Positions 6,959 through 16,975 are shown, numbered from the stretch's first letter. The stretch is 35,063 bases of DNA from Nitrincola sp. A-D6 (GCF_000764495.1 NZ_JRLB01000099.1:1-35063); one strand, 5' to 3'. Translations and numbers: made by a program. Notes: a model not told the origin generated them from the letters alone.

Positions 6959-9900
6959 TTACGCGCTCATGGGTGGCCAAATCGCCTCACAGAGTTCATC
7001 CAGAACGCTGTCGAGCTGATTGGCTAACACACGATCCAGTTGTTTTGCACCGCCCTGCTCGGAAAAACGACTGTTGACGAATTCACGGTCAATAATCACT
7101 TCATGCACCAGTTGTTTTGCCAGTCGTTCCAACCATTTGCGCTGCGCTGGTAGCCAGTTTTGACTCTGGTAAATACGTTGCATGGCTTGATCAACCCGTT
7201 GTTCAAACGGAATCAACGGCTCGCCCAGTGCAGCACGACGAATATGGCCGATGATGCTGGCGGCGATATCCTGGTTGGTTTGGTTGCGCACCGCGCTTTG
7301 CAGTTTAACTTCGGAGTAACCCGCTGCATCCAGCAGCAGCTTGATCTCTTTAAGTTGCTCACGGGTAAGGTCGCGCGGTTTATTCACGACAACGCCCAGA
7401 GCTGCACTTTGGTTTAGCTGTTGCCGTATAAACTCATTGAAACTATCGAGGTAATCTTGCGGTTTCTGATGTAAACCATAGCTCTGGGTACGTTCACGGA
7501 TTTCATCGTCATGTTCGGAAATGATTGGCTGGTATTCACTGCCAAGCAGGTTATTCACCTCGGCAAGTTGGTTAACTAGCCCTGCATGACGCGTGATAAA
7601 TGCCGCAGCTTGCTGCGGCCCTAATTGGTGCAAATGGGTGTGCAGACTTTTGGGCTCAATACCCCAGAGTTCCTGTAATTCATCCAGCTTTTGTTTAATG
7701 GCCGGTTTATCTTGGGCTTTCTTCTCTGCCTTACGCAATACCCGCATCACTTTCTGACTAAGCTGGCTTAGCACTACATCTGCGTGACTTTGCTCAGGTG
7801 TATCACCCGGCGCATTGAGCGCACGTTCGAGCTGGGATGGGTCTGTCAGCTCCTCCACTAACTGTTCCAAGGTGATATTGGGATCTTTCACCAGTGGTTT
7901 CATGGTGTTGACATCACTCAAAGCGGCGTAGATATCCACGGGGTCGTAAATACGGAACACCGTTTTACCTATATCATCACAACGGCGAGTGGCACGCCCA
8001 ATCATCTGTTCGAACAAAATGCGTGATTTAACCCGGCGTAGAAATACCAGATGACAGATTTTCGGCACATCGATCCCCGTAGTGAGCAAGTCAACGGTGA
8101 TGGCAATATTGGGGTAAGGCTCATTTTTATACTGGCGAATCAGTTGTTCAACCTTGTCACTCTGTCCGGTGATTTTTGCGACAGCCGCTTGATTGTATTC
8201 GCCGTTATATAGATCTTTAAATGCTTCATCCAGTAGCCGCTTAACCATATCGGCATGCAGGTCAGTGGCACAGAAAATCAGCGCCTTTTCATCCCCAAAG
8301 GGATCCAGCTCCTGCACCAGTTGCTGACAGATAACACGATTAAAGTTTTCATTAATGACGCGACGGTTGAAGGCATCCACTTCAAAATTCAGCTCATCAT
8401 CCAACTCAGCTGTTTCCACCTCACCAGTCTGGGTATTAATAGCACTGACGGTTTCACCCTTGGTGAAGTGAATACCCTGTTGTGATAGTAGCGTGACATA
8501 GCGAATCGGTGGTTCATGATCTATCAGCCAATCGTCCGCTACGGCTTCACGGTAGGAATAGGTATAAACCGGTTTACCGAAAATCTCACTGGTGTGTTTG
8601 GCGGGAGTTGCGGTTAAACCGATTTTAACCGCATCAAAGTAGTCCAGCACACGGCGATAACTGGAGAGGTATTGGCTGGTGTCACGCGTAGCCAACTCGC
8701 CTTCGGTCATTTCCTGATCAAGAGTGTAACCCCGGTGGGCTTCATCGATAATAATACAGTCGAACTGATCTACCGGTGGCGGGCTGTCGCTCATAAAAAT
8801 GCGCTTAACCATTGCTTGTACGGTAGCCACCTGCACACGAGTTTCCGCTTCGGCTGCCATGTCACCCAGCTCGGCGACATTGTAGATTTTCGACAGGGTG
8901 TGATTTTGTTCCAACGGTGCTTCGTTGAAGGCATCAATCGCTTGCTGACCCAAGGCAGTTCGATCCACCAGGAATAGAATACGTTTGAAGCGTTCAGCTT
9001 TTAAAAAACGGTACATCAAGCCAATAATAGTGCGCGTTTTACCCGTGCCTGTTGCCATGGCCAGCAGGGCTGAGCGCACTTCTTTAGCCAAAGTACTCTC
9101 AACGGCATGAATCGCCTTTTGCTGATAGTCACGTAGCTTTAAATAACCAAACGGCTCTTGTTGGAGTTGTTGCTGAGCCATGTTTTTACTACGTTTCAGC
9201 AGGTCCAGCAAACCTTCAGGTGTGTGGAAGTTTTGTAACGCACGGCGAGTATTGGATACACTGCGAACATCACGAAACCAGGTACCGGACTGCTCAGCCA
9301 ACTGAGCGACGTAGGGGCGACCATTGCAGGAGTAGACGAAGGGTACTTTGTAGTGACCCTCTTCTTCATCTGGCCAGGCAACTGTCATACCAGCCAGTTC
9401 CCATGCACCCTGCAAGGGTTGTGCGACACTGAAACCTTTACTATAGCGCTCTGCCTGGGGAATTTTACCGGCAACATTGGTGTTTTCTTTTTTCGCTTCA
9501 ACCACCGCGATAGGTGTCAGACCAACAAACAACACATAATCTGCGCGTCCTTTCTCACCCTGAAGTTGAGTTGGCCATTCTGCAATGGCGATGTTTTTAC
9601 CCTTCTCTGGACGAACCCCTTTTGGGTAAGTCAGAACATCCGTATCTGCCTGCCAACCTGCTTCATTCAGCTGTTGATCAATCAGGATACGGGTCAGGGC
9701 TTCATCAAGGACAATATGCTGAGTGGCCGCTTGTGCTTTGCGGTTAAGCTGCTGGCGTTGCCTGGTCTGTGTTTTTTCATCCTGATCAGCCAACTGCGCT
9801 TGCAAGGCTTTTATTTTCTGCTCGTATTCATTTTGCTGCTGAGCCAAGGCCTGCTCATGTTGACTCGCTTGTGCAGCCAGAGCTCGTGACTCTTCATCCA

Positions 9901-10480
9901 TGGCCAGCGCTAAGGCTTCATATTCTGACTTTTCTTTGGCGATTAAGTCATTCAGTTGCTGGCTGGAATCCAACTCCACACTAGCATGTTGCAAATCATG
10001 CTTCAGTTGCGTGATTTCAGCTTGCAGCGCTCGTAACTGCTCACTCGGATCAGGGAGTGGCACAAACGCATCCGGTTGAAACTCTGTACCTGCTTTACCA
10101 AAAGTCTGATGAAACCAGATCGACAATTGCCGGGCCACTTTCAAGCCTTGAATCGCCTCTTTATGCTGGGTTCTGAACCGATGGGTAGCCTTATTGCCTT
10201 CGATGCGCAGGGTATGAAACAGCTCTCGCACTACAGGTTCGAGCTTGTATTCACGACTGATTTTATACAGCAGGTCGGCTTGAGTACTCTGCTCGTCAAA
10301 TGGAATATTGGCTAGCACAGCCATATGCTGAGCCAAGGCTTCACCTAATTGGCGCAACTTGATCAGCGTTGTGTTTGGGTCGCTGACAAATGCGCGTTCA
10401 GCCGCAACAGCCAGTTCCGCAAACAAAGGATCGTGCTCAGACAGAAATCCAAAGTTGCTTGCAGAATCAGGTGAAACCAT
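6959..10480 (-). CDS. hsdR: Type I restriction endonuclease motor subunit HsdR
   Basis: HsdR translocates DNA and cuts it when the target is unmethylated. From the N-terminus: a helical domain (residues 1-150), a long coiled coil rich in Gln and Glu (about 150-250), a nuclease core with ADYVLFVGLTPIAVVEAKKE (PD-(D/E)xK type), then the helicase with ATGTGKT (Walker A), IIIDEAHRG (DEAH box), GLTATPAKHT and, in the second domain, TGIDVPK and QMIGRATRR. A C-terminal helical domain contacts the methylase. I favour the ATG at 10480 because AAAGGAG lies 10 bases before it. Starting at 10519 would add 13 residues without a good ribosome site. The gene is intact, so any loss of function in this locus rests on hsdS. 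Confidence 0.95.
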   Translation of the reverse strand: MVSPDSASNFGFLSEHDPLFAELAVAAERAFVSDPNTTLIKLRQLGEALAQHMAVLANIPFDEQSTQADLLYKISREYKLEPVVRELFHTLRIEGNKATHRFRTQHKEAIQGLKVARQLSIWFHQTFGKAGTEFQPDAFVPLPDPSEQLRALQAEITQLKHDLQHASVELDSSQQLNDLIAKEKSEYEALALAMDEESRALAAQASQHEQALAQQQNEYEQKIKALQAQLADQDEKTQTRQRQQLNRKAQAATQHIVLDEALTRILIDQQLNEAGWQADTDVLTYPKGVRPEKGKNIAIAEWPTQLQGEKGRADYVLFVGLTPIAVVEAKKENTNVAGKIPQAERYSKGFSVAQPLQGAWELAGMTVAWPDEEEGHYKVPFVYSCNGRPYVAQLAEQSGTWFRDVRSVSNTRRALQNFHTPEGLLDLLKRSKNMAQQQLQQEPFGYLKLRDYQQKAIHAVESTLAKEVRSALLAMATGTGKTRTIIGLMYRFLKAERFKRILFLVDRTALGQQAIDAFNEAPLEQNHTLSKIYNVAELGDMAAEAETRVQVATVQAMVKRIFMSDSPPPVDQFDCIIIDEAHRGYTLDQEMTEGELATRDTSQYLSSYRRVLDYFDAVKIGLTATPAKHTSEIFGKPVYTYSYREAVADDWLIDHEPPIRYVTLLSQQGIHFTKGETVSAINTQTGEVETAELDDELNFEVDAFNRRVINENFNRVICQQLVQELDPFGDEKALIFCATDLHADMVKRLLDEAFKDLYNGEYNQAAVAKITGQSDKVEQLIRQYKNEPYPNIAITVDLLTTGIDVPKICHLVFLRRVKSRILFEQMIGRATRRCDDIGKTVFRIYDPVDIYAALSDVNTMKPLVKDPNITLEQLVEELTDPSQLERALNAPGDTPEQSHADVVLSQLSQKVMRVLRKAEKKAQDKPAIKQKLDELQELWGIEPKSLHTHLHQLGPQQAAAFITRHAGLVNQLAEVNNLLGSEYQPIISEHDDEIRERTQSYGLHQKPQDYLDSFNEFIRQQLNQSAALGVVVNKPRDLTREQLKEIKLLLDAAGYSEVKLQSAVRNQTNQDIAASIIGHIRRAALGEPLIPFEQRVDQAMQRIYQSQNWLPAQRKWLERLAKQLVHEVIIDREFVNSRFSEQGGAKQLDRVLANQLDSVLDELCEAIWPPMSA

Positions 10481-10613
10481 AGGCTCGAATCTCCTTTTCA
10501 TGGCAGGTTCATTAGACAATCAACAAGTTAACCTAATATGCCTGAGAATTCACTATCTAGCCCCACTATAGGATAAAATTCACTCTTACCAATAGGCTTC
10601 TCTTAGGGCTATC

Positions 10614-11042
10614 TTAAAAGAAAAGCCCCGGATCTATGTTAAAACGCTGGGACAGTGCAGCAATGTGTTTTTTGTTCAGGCTGCGTTCGCCAGACAGTAC
10701 TCGGGATACCATGGACTTAGAGCCAATCTCGGGGAGGTCGGCGGTGCCAAGCTGGTGTTGTGTCATGAGCAAGCGCAGCATGGACAGGTCGGCAGGTTTC
10801 TCCAAAGCGCGTTGTTTAAAGGTGGCCAGCTCTTCATCACAGTTTTCGTAGATTTCGATGGCGTGGCTGAGCAGTTCGATGATGGCATTGAGTGGGTCAT
10901 TGGGGGAGTCATCAGCTTCTTCCAACAGGCTTTCAATCAACGCCAGAGCCTCCTCATAGTGTGCATCATCCTTAATGGAGGCATAGGGAGCCGCTGCTTC
11001 GGCGAAGCTGTAACAGGCCTCTTTAAACGCTACAGCAGTCAT
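10614..11042 (-). CDS. higA: HigA-type antitoxin with C-terminal HTH
   Basis: The 142-residue product carries its Xre/Cro-type helix-turn-helix at the C-terminus (IGSKSMVSRVLSGERSLNKKHIAALSQ cut to its key parts: SMVSRVLSGER and KKHIAALSQRF), as HigA antitoxins of this length do. The N-terminal 80 residues are acidic and helical. HigA binds and neutralises HigB and represses the shared promoter. Its ATG overlaps the stop of higB by four bases. The toxin-first gene order is typical for HigBA. Confidence 0.85.
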   Translation of the reverse strand: MTAVAFKEACYSFAEAAAPYASIKDDAHYEEALALIESLLEEADDSPNDPLNAIIELLSHAIEIYENCDEELATFKQRALEKPADLSMLRLLMTQHQLGTADLPEIGSKSMVSRVLSGERSLNKKHIAALSQRFNIDPGLFF

Positions 11043-11353
11043 AAAAGTTCTCCTTTGGCATATCGTTTACAAATTTTATCGTACTCTGCATGGGTAACTA
11101 TATGTTTCACATATATGCGGTTATTAACGAATTGAATAAAGGCAATAATACGGAGATGATTGCCTCCCACATCAAGCACCCACCATTTATCCTTATATTT
11201 GAAATTATCTAATGACTGGAACACCTGCCGCATCGCCTCCGGCGTACCAAACTCACTTTTACGAAGCACCCGATAGAGATCTTCAAGGGCTTGTTTTTGG
11301 TTGGGATGGGCTTTGGCCGCATCGTTAAACGGGCGCTTTGAAATAATATGCAT
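11039..11353 (-). CDS. higB: HigB-type toxin (mRNA interferase family)
   Basis: The 104-residue product matches the HigB group of RelE-fold toxins that cleave ribosome-bound mRNA: a basic N-terminus (MHIISKRPFNDAAKAHPNQK), the central DKWWVLDVGGNHLRIIAF strand pair and a C-terminal YVKHIVTHAEYDK with the conserved HAEYDK ending. I chose the ATG at 11353 because AGGAG lies five bases before it and it sits directly after the promoter. A start further upstream would lie inside the promoter and operator. It is coupled to higA by an ATGA overlap. Confidence 0.87.
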   Translation of the reverse strand: MHIISKRPFNDAAKAHPNQKQALEDLYRVLRKSEFGTPEAMRQVFQSLDNFKYKDKWWVLDVGGNHLRIIAFIQFVNNRIYVKHIVTHAEYDKICKRYAKGELL

Positions 11354-11363
11354 GGTCACTCCT

Positions 11364-11408
11364 GTTGACTTATTGACAATAATAGAAGCCTGTTGCCAAT
11401 AAGTCAAC
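11364..11408 (-). promoter_or_regulatory. higBA promoter overlapped by a 16-base inverted-repeat operator
   Basis: On the minus strand TTGACT (11407-11402) and TATTAT (11384-11379) are separated by exactly 17 bases, a near-consensus sigma70 promoter. The arms GTTGACTTATTGACAA (11364-11379) and TTGCCAATAAGTCAAC (11393-11408) form an inverted repeat with one mismatch. They cover the -35 box, and the end of the downstream arm touches the -10 box. HigA binding here would block RNA polymerase, which is the usual autorepression scheme of the family. Confidence 0.7.
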
Positions 11409-11473
11409 ATAGTACCTTAAGCTACATAATTGGGCCTACTACTTCAAACACAACCAGGCGCTTTGTCGAAGCT

Positions 11474-12533
11474 TCACCCTATCAACTCCAACCGCCGCGT
11501 AGGCCAGTGCAAGGAAGCTGTACGAATCAGCATTTTTTCAGCCAGTGCCGGTTGCGCTTCACGGATCACATTGGCAGCAAAATCTGCCATGAAACGGGCT
11601 TTCAATTCAGCACGCGCCTGATCCGGACCGACTTCATCATAGGGCGCCGAGGACAGCAGCAAGAAACCATCATCGGGTATCCGGCCTTGCGCCATATTAG
11701 CACGGATAATACCGGCAGCTTTGATGATAGGGTCGGACAGATCCGGGCTGTAAGGCCGATGATCAGCGCCACATTAGGCACATGCAGGAAATCAAAGCCG
11801 CGTCCGACACAGATCATCCACTCGCGGTGTTCAATATCCAGATCGCGCTGCAGCTGACGCATTTCATCGATATGGCGCAAGTTCCCTTCGACCAGCGGGA
11901 GCAGGTCATGGCGTATCTGAGCGGGCATATCGGTAAAGAAACCTTCCAGCTTCACTGGCAAGCTATCCAGGTCATCCGGTTTTAGTGTGGAGAGATCAAG
12001 CGACTCACCTTCACTGCTGTGCAAAATCAGGCATCTTCGTCAGTTTCAAAACCACACACCAGGGGGTACACCGTTTTGTGTCCATGCCCGAAAATCGCCT
12101 CAACCTGCTCACGAATTTGGTGTGCATGTGCCATGGCGGCATCTTTGTCACAGTTGAAACCGGCACAGCCGCGCGAGCGGTCACCTTTGGAAAAGTGATA
12201 GGTAATAATGATGAGTACCCGATGCCCCTGCTGGATGGCTTCCATCACCTGACTCTCCAGCAGGTCACCCATATAAGGCCAGCCCAGGTCAAAAATGCCG
12301 CCCAGATTACGGAAGGGGCTTACAATACCTAAGGGTGTTTTGGTGGCATAGGGCAAATGGATGCGCCCGTCCATGCACTTCAAGGCAATTATACGGGTAG
12401 GATGTTCAGCCAGATAACGCTGCCGTGCCAGTGAGTTTTCAGGGTCGCAATAAAGTGCTGAGTGAGTACGGCTAAGTTCCATCAGCCACTCAATACGCTG
12501 GTCAATAGGTGCGGAATGTATCGCAGTCGGCAT
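11474..12533 (-). pseudogene. Carbonic-anhydrase-like protein (CsoSCA-type zinc motif), two frameshifts
   Basis: Three pieces in different frames make one protein of about 352 residues. The first (12533-12027) has ALKCMDGRIHLP, the Cys-x-Asp-x-Arg signature of beta-type carbonic anhydrases, and later YHFSKGDRSRGCAGFNCD, where His and Cys are ten residues apart. That spacing resembles the carboxysomal CsoSCA enzyme more than common beta enzymes (His-x2-Cys). The second piece holds EWMICVGRGFDFLHVPNVALIIG and the third MAQGRIPDDGFLLLSSAPYD. Adding one base at GG 12030-12031 and one at GG 11754-11755 joins all three without a stop. No carboxysome genes are near. The enzyme would hydrate CO2; the family assignment is from motif spacing only and is tentative. 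The stop at 11474 closes the third piece. Confidence 0.5.
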
Positions 12534-12675
12534 GGTTCTTATTCTCCGTTGCTGTGAGCCATCAGGCCTGAATGCCTGGCTTTATGCTAACGTAACGCAG
12601 AGCTTTTCGATATATCTGACTCTATTTGTAGATTAGCAACCTCGCTAACAGCACGCACTTGGCAGGTGCTATGCT

Positions 12676-12780
12676 GGGTGGTGGTATCGCTTTGGTGTGA
12701 CCCGCTTTCGTCATCCATGACACGCTCGACTGTCGCCATCCATGGCGCCAGACGGTCACTCCAAAGCAATATCACCACCC
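12676..12780. repeat. Palindromic intergenic element, copy 1
   Basis: 27-base arms at 12676-12702 and 12754-12780 pair with three mismatches around a 51-base interior. The interior contains CATCCATG and GCCATCCATGGCG. It shares this interior pattern, but not the arm sequence, with the second element 64 bases away, which is in the opposite orientation. I see no coding content. Confidence 0.6.
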
Positions 12781-12844
12781 CCGCCGAAACTCAGTGCCAG
12801 CTCAAATAGCAAAAATAACTTTAATCTGGCACCCAGGTTGGTGA

Positions 12845-12950
12845 GGGCTGATGGGATCGGATTTGGCTGACCCTGTGCGCCATGGATGGCGCGCCGGAGC
12901 CCCCAGGGATGGGTTTACGGCGTGTCAGCCAGATACGATCCCATTAGCCC
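12845..12950. repeat. Palindromic intergenic element, copy 2 (opposite orientation)
   Basis: 27-base arms at 12845-12871 and 12924-12950 pair with three mismatches. The 52-base interior contains GCGCCATGGATGGCGC, the reverse complement of the core seen in copy 1, and CCCAGGGATGGG. The arms differ entirely in sequence from those of copy 1. The last eight bases of the right arm (ATTAGCCC) are the unit of the tandem repeat that follows. Confidence 0.6.
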
Positions 12951-12982
12951 ATTAGCCCATTAGCCCATTAGCCCATTAGCCC
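12943..12982. repeat. Five tandem copies of ATTAGCCC
   Basis: Perfect 8-base units start at 12943, 12951, 12959, 12967 and 12975. The first is the end of the right arm of the preceding palindromic element, so the array looks like expansion of the element's end by slippage. Confidence 0.9.
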
Positions 12983-13013
12983 TCGACCCAATCGAAATGA
13001 GTGAAAGGTGATT

Positions 13014-13028
13014 TGTTATAGTGTAACA
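13014..13028. promoter_or_regulatory. Zur-like operator before the COG0523 GTPase gene
   Basis: TGTTATAGTGTAACA is a 7-1-7 inverted repeat with one mismatched pair, close to the gammaproteobacterial Zur pattern TGTTATAnTATAACA. It lies 57 bases before the start codon of a GTPase of the family often induced by zinc shortage. Site and gene support each other; binding is inferred. Confidence 0.5.
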
Positions 13029-13085
13029 TTTATCATATTCCCTGATGTTCTGATGAACCGACACGCTTTGTAACCGAGATACCTC

Positions 13086-14203
<1,118 letters not shown>

Positions 14204-14204
<1 letters not shown>

Positions 14205-14234
14205 GAGGGCCAGACACCTGCATCTTGGCCCTCT
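14204..14234. terminator. Hairpin between convergent GTPase and tonB genes
   Basis: AGAGGGCCA and TGGCCCTCT form a perfect 9-base, G/C-rich stem with a 13-base loop, placed exactly between the two convergent stop codons. It has no strong U-run on either side but could end transcripts from both directions. Confidence 0.55.
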
Positions 14235-14237
14235 CGG

Positions 14238-15176
14238 TTATCGGCGATCACTCAGGCTGAAACTGACGGGCAGGGTGATCACCAGTTGATTGGCGCTGAT
14301 GCTGGATGGAAAGGGGGGTAAAGGCGTAGCACGTTCCAGCATTTCCAGTACTTCACGATCCAGCAAGTTATGACCACTACTGTTAACTAGTCGTGCATTC
14401 AGTACCTCACCATTGCGATTCAGCGTAAATTCAACTTCTGCAACACCTTCACGACGTTGACGTCGTGCCATCATAGGGTAGCGTTTGTGTTGTCCAAGGT
14501 AATGACTCAGCTGCACAAAATAATTGGCTTCAGCTGCCGGGTCGCCACCTGTGTCGATGACTTCATCACTGCCTTGCGTGTTTGCACCAGCCGAGCTTGC
14601 CTGACTGGTGTCTTCATCAGTCTCGCTGTCACTATCCCCTGACTGTTCTGATGCCACATCTGCAACCCTGTCAGCCTGTGTAGGGCTGGGTTGTGGTGCT
14701 GGAGCAGGTTGAGGCTTAGGTGCTGGAGCAGGCTTAGGTTCAGGCACAGGTTCCGGCTCTGGTTCCGGCTCTGGTTCCGGCTCAGGAACAGGCTCCGGTT
14801 CTGGAGTTGGCTCAGGCTCCGGGATAGGCTCAGGCTCCGGGATAGGTTCTGGCTCTGGTTCGGGTTCGGGTTCTGGAACAGGTTCCGGCTCAGGTATCGG
14901 TTCAGGATCGGGTTCAACCGGGGTTTCCTGATCTGGCTCTGATGTTTCTGGCTGCTCTTCAAGCTCTGCGGTTGTGGCGGCCGGTGCGGCCTCTGATTCG
15001 GCGGCATCCATAAGATCACCGGCGGCGGCAAGGCTGACACTTACGCCGGCTACACCGGGTTGTAGGGCCGTTTCAGCATCTGGCTGACGGTTAAGAATCC
15101 AGGCGAGAGCAAAACTCAAGTGGAGTAATAGTGCGATAATGAACGCAATAATGCCGTGGCGTTTTGTCAAAGTCAT
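14238..15176 (-). CDS. tonB: TonB energy-transducing protein
   Basis: TonB carries the energy of the inner-membrane proton gradient to outer-membrane receptors for siderophores and other large nutrients. The 312 residues show an N-terminal membrane helix ([20 protein letters not shown], residues 9-28), a periplasmic spacer very rich in Pro-Glu repeats (about 70-170), a Ser/Asp-rich part, and the TonB C-terminal fold with [29 protein letters not shown] and ATPLPPFP. It is the last gene of exbB-exbD-exbD-tonB and overlaps the preceding exbD by four bases (ATGA). The spacer is longer than in E. coli TonB. Confidence 0.93.
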   Translation of the reverse strand: MTLTKRHGIIAFIIALLLHLSFALAWILNRQPDAETALQPGVAGVSVSLAAAGDLMDAAESEAAPAATTAELEEQPETSEPDQETPVEPDPEPIPEPEPVPEPEPEPEPEPIPEPEPIPEPEPTPEPEPVPEPEPEPEPEPEPVPEPKPAPAPKPQPAPAPQPSPTQADRVADVASEQSGDSDSETDEDTSQASSAGANTQGSDEVIDTGGDPAAEANYFVQLSHYLGQHKRYPMMARRQRREGVAEVEFTLNRNGEVLNARLVNSSGHNLLDREVLEMLERATPLPPFPSSISANQLVITLPVSFSLSDRR

Positions 15177-15592
15177 GATGCGGTGCTTGTCTGGCGGGTG
15201 TATAGAGTGATCTGACTCATTCCGGTTTCAGTCAGTAATTGCAGTAAGGGCTTTAAATGCGCGGCTGTGGCCTGTGCATCAACCTTTAGTGCCAGTTCCA
15301 CCTGAGTATTTTGTTCAGAAAGCATACTAAGCTGTTCCTTGAGCTCTTTAGGGGTAACTACCTGATTATTCAATGCAAGAGCACCATCAGCATCCATCAG
15401 CAGTTCATATTCAAGTGCGACAGTGGGGGCCTGAGTATCTGAGCTTGGAGGCATGACTTGTAGTGCATCAGTAGCCGTGATCTGGCCGGCGAGCATAAAA
15501 AAGATCAGCATCAGAAACACTATGTTGATCAGCGGGATGACATTATCATCATTGCCGCTACGAGAGGGCTTTACAGGGAATAGCTTCATCAC
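15173..15592 (-). CDS. exbD: ExbD/TolR-family proton-channel protein, second copy
   Basis: ExbD works with ExbB as the proton-driven motor for TonB. The 139 residues have a short basic N-terminus, one membrane helix ([20 protein letters not shown], about 20-39) and a periplasmic domain ending in a strand-helix fold. The usual membrane Asp in the VDVVFLLLIFFM motif is replaced by Asn ([12 protein letters not shown]). In the neighbouring copy the Asp is present. This copy may therefore be structural rather than proton-carrying, an inference from the residue only. Start and stop overlap both neighbours. Confidence 0.9.
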   Translation of the reverse strand: MMKLFPVKPSRSGNDDNVIPLINIVFLMLIFFMLAGQITATDALQVMPPSSDTQAPTVALEYELLMDADGALALNNQVVTPKELKEQLSMLSEQNTQVELALKVDAQATAAHLKPLLQLLTETGMSQITLYTRQTSTAS

Positions 15593-15993
15593 TAACGGTC
15601 CGTATTCAGTGAGACGCCCTCGGCACCCAGGCGCTTGAGACGATCAAGGGTTGATACTATCAGCTGTATGTTCGCCTCATCGGCTGTAAATAGAATGACG
15701 CGTGCATCTGTATTATCCACCAGCAGCTGTTGAAGTGGTGCATCATCATGTGCTGCAAAGGTCTGCCCGGACACACTGAGCTTACCTTCGGCATTCAGCT
15801 TGACCAGTAGAGGAGGGGACTCATTACTCTGGCTGGTTGATTGAGACGGAGCCGAAACAGCCAGCTCCAGGTTATGCCATTTAATGAAGCTTGAGGTCAG
15901 CATAAAAAACAGCAGCAGAATAAAAACCACATCAATTAAGGGGGTCAGACTCAAGGGTTTGCGTCTTTTCCCGGCTTGGATATTAAGCTGCAT
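15592..15993 (-). CDS. exbD: ExbD/TolR-family proton-channel protein, first copy
   Basis: The 133-residue protein has the standard ExbD layout: basic N-terminus (KRRKPLSLTPLID), a membrane helix with LIDVVFILLLFFMLTSSF that keeps the proton-carrying Asp, and a periplasmic domain. Its stop shares one base with the next exbD start (TAATG), and its start overlaps exbB by 11 bases. Two ExbD proteins of different sequence in one operon suggest a mixed oligomer in the motor. Confidence 0.92.
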   Translation of the reverse strand: MQLNIQAGKRRKPLSLTPLIDVVFILLLFFMLTSSFIKWHNLELAVSAPSQSTSQSNESPPLLVKLNAEGKLSVSGQTFAAHDDAPLQQLLVDNTDARVILFTADEANIQLIVSTLDRLKRLGAEGVSLNTDR

Positions 15994-16855
15994 TCACGGC
16001 CCCATCTGCAGTTTTCCAGCTTTCGCCGGATTCCTGTGGCTGTTGAGTCGTGCTGGGAATGTACGGATCTAAGCAGTTGCGTGTGAAAACACTAGTAATC
16101 AGAATTTCCATATCATGTGCAATTCGTTCTGTTTTGCGCTCCAAGGTGCTGTGAGCCAGAAAAACCGGGATGGCCACAATAAGACCGGCCGCCGTAGTCA
16201 GTAGTGCCTGCCAGATACCGCCTGAGAGTACGCTGGGATCGACCTGGCTGCCTGCTAGCTCCATTTGTTGAAATGCTACGATCATACCCAATACCGTACC
16301 CAGAAGACCCAGCAGAGGGCTTAGATTGGCAATGACTTCAAGCGGGCGTAAAAAAGAGCGCAGGTTTTCCATCTCTATAGAAGCTAAGCGACTGAGTTCT
16401 TCGCGTAGTTGTGGGGTATCCCCTTTTTGGTGTACACCGCGCATAGCTGTACCAATCAGGCGCGGAAGTGCCTGGCGACTGGAATTCAACTGCTCAATGG
16501 CTGCGGATTGTTTTCCCTGGTTCCAGCTTTTTAGCGCATTGAGTGTTTTTCGTTTGCCACCCGCACCAGTGACTGAGAGTTGCCAAAATTTCAATAATAT
16601 CAGTGTTAGGGCAAAAACAGAGAAGACACAAAGTATCCAGACAACAGGCCCGCCTACATCCAGAAGATTGATGAGCGTATCCAGTTGACTGGGTGCGGAC
16701 TCAGCCACAGAAGGGAGTAAAGTACTATCCAGCAACTCTGGAGCACTCAACAGTTCCGGTGTTGTCAGGGGATCGATGATTGGCGTTGTCAAAGGATCCA
16801 TGTCCGGAGTTGCCAGAGTCTCAGATGTTTCCAGTGGTAGTTCTGTGGTTTCCAT
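15983..16855 (-). CDS. exbB: ExbB/TolQ/MotA-family proton channel
   Basis: ExbB forms the ring of the TonB motor. The product, 290 residues from the ATG at 16855, has an unusual Pro/Thr/Leu-rich N-terminal extension of about 65 residues with direct repeats (DPLTTP). Membrane segments lie near 75-95, 185-205 and 225-245. The conserved block LSPLLGLLGTVLGMIVAFQQM and IWQALLTTAAGLIVAIPVFL are diagnostic for MotA/TolQ/ExbB. A TTG at 16867 would add four residues. The operon is preceded by a promoter with a Fur-like palindrome, so iron is the likely signal. Confidence 0.92.
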   Translation of the reverse strand: METTELPLETSETLATPDMDPLTTPIIDPLTTPELLSAPELLDSTLLPSVAESAPSQLDTLINLLDVGGPVVWILCVFSVFALTLILLKFWQLSVTGAGGKRKTLNALKSWNQGKQSAAIEQLNSSRQALPRLIGTAMRGVHQKGDTPQLREELSRLASIEMENLRSFLRPLEVIANLSPLLGLLGTVLGMIVAFQQMELAGSQVDPSVLSGGIWQALLTTAAGLIVAIPVFLAHSTLERKTERIAHDMEILITSVFTRNCLDPYIPSTTQQPQESGESWKTADGAVNAA

Positions 16856-16889
16856 AGTCACTCGCAATCTTGGTCGTTAGTGTTATACG

Positions 16890-16919
16890 AATGATAAATG
16901 TTATCATTTCAATTTTCAA
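16890..16919 (-). promoter_or_regulatory. exbB promoter with Fur-like operator
   Basis: On the minus strand TTGAAA (16919-16914) and TATCAT (16896-16891) are 17 bases apart. A palindrome AATGATAA-ATG-TTATCATT (16890-16908) with perfect 8-base arms covers the -10 region. Its core TGATAAATGTTATCA matches the Fur 7-1-7 pattern at 13 of 15 positions. Iron-dependent repression of the TonB system is expected in this group. Confidence 0.6.
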
Positions 16920-16975
16920 ACCTGGAGTGGGAGTATTTAAGCATAATGGGAAATATAAACAGCGGAGGGTAATGA

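Noticed and set aside
9353..9889. 178-residue plus-strand frame opposite hsdR
   Set aside because: It is antisense to the well-supported HsdR coiled coil and nuclease core and has no supporting signals.
12587..12778. Short minus-strand frame within the palindromic element region
   Set aside because: It is made from the inverted-repeat sequence, has no ribosome site and no protein-like pattern.
14507..15040. Long open frames on both strands across the Pro-Glu repeats of tonB, one with Arg/Leu/Trp repeats
   Set aside because: They are shadows of the low-complexity tonB repeat; composition is not protein-like and no ribosome sites are present.
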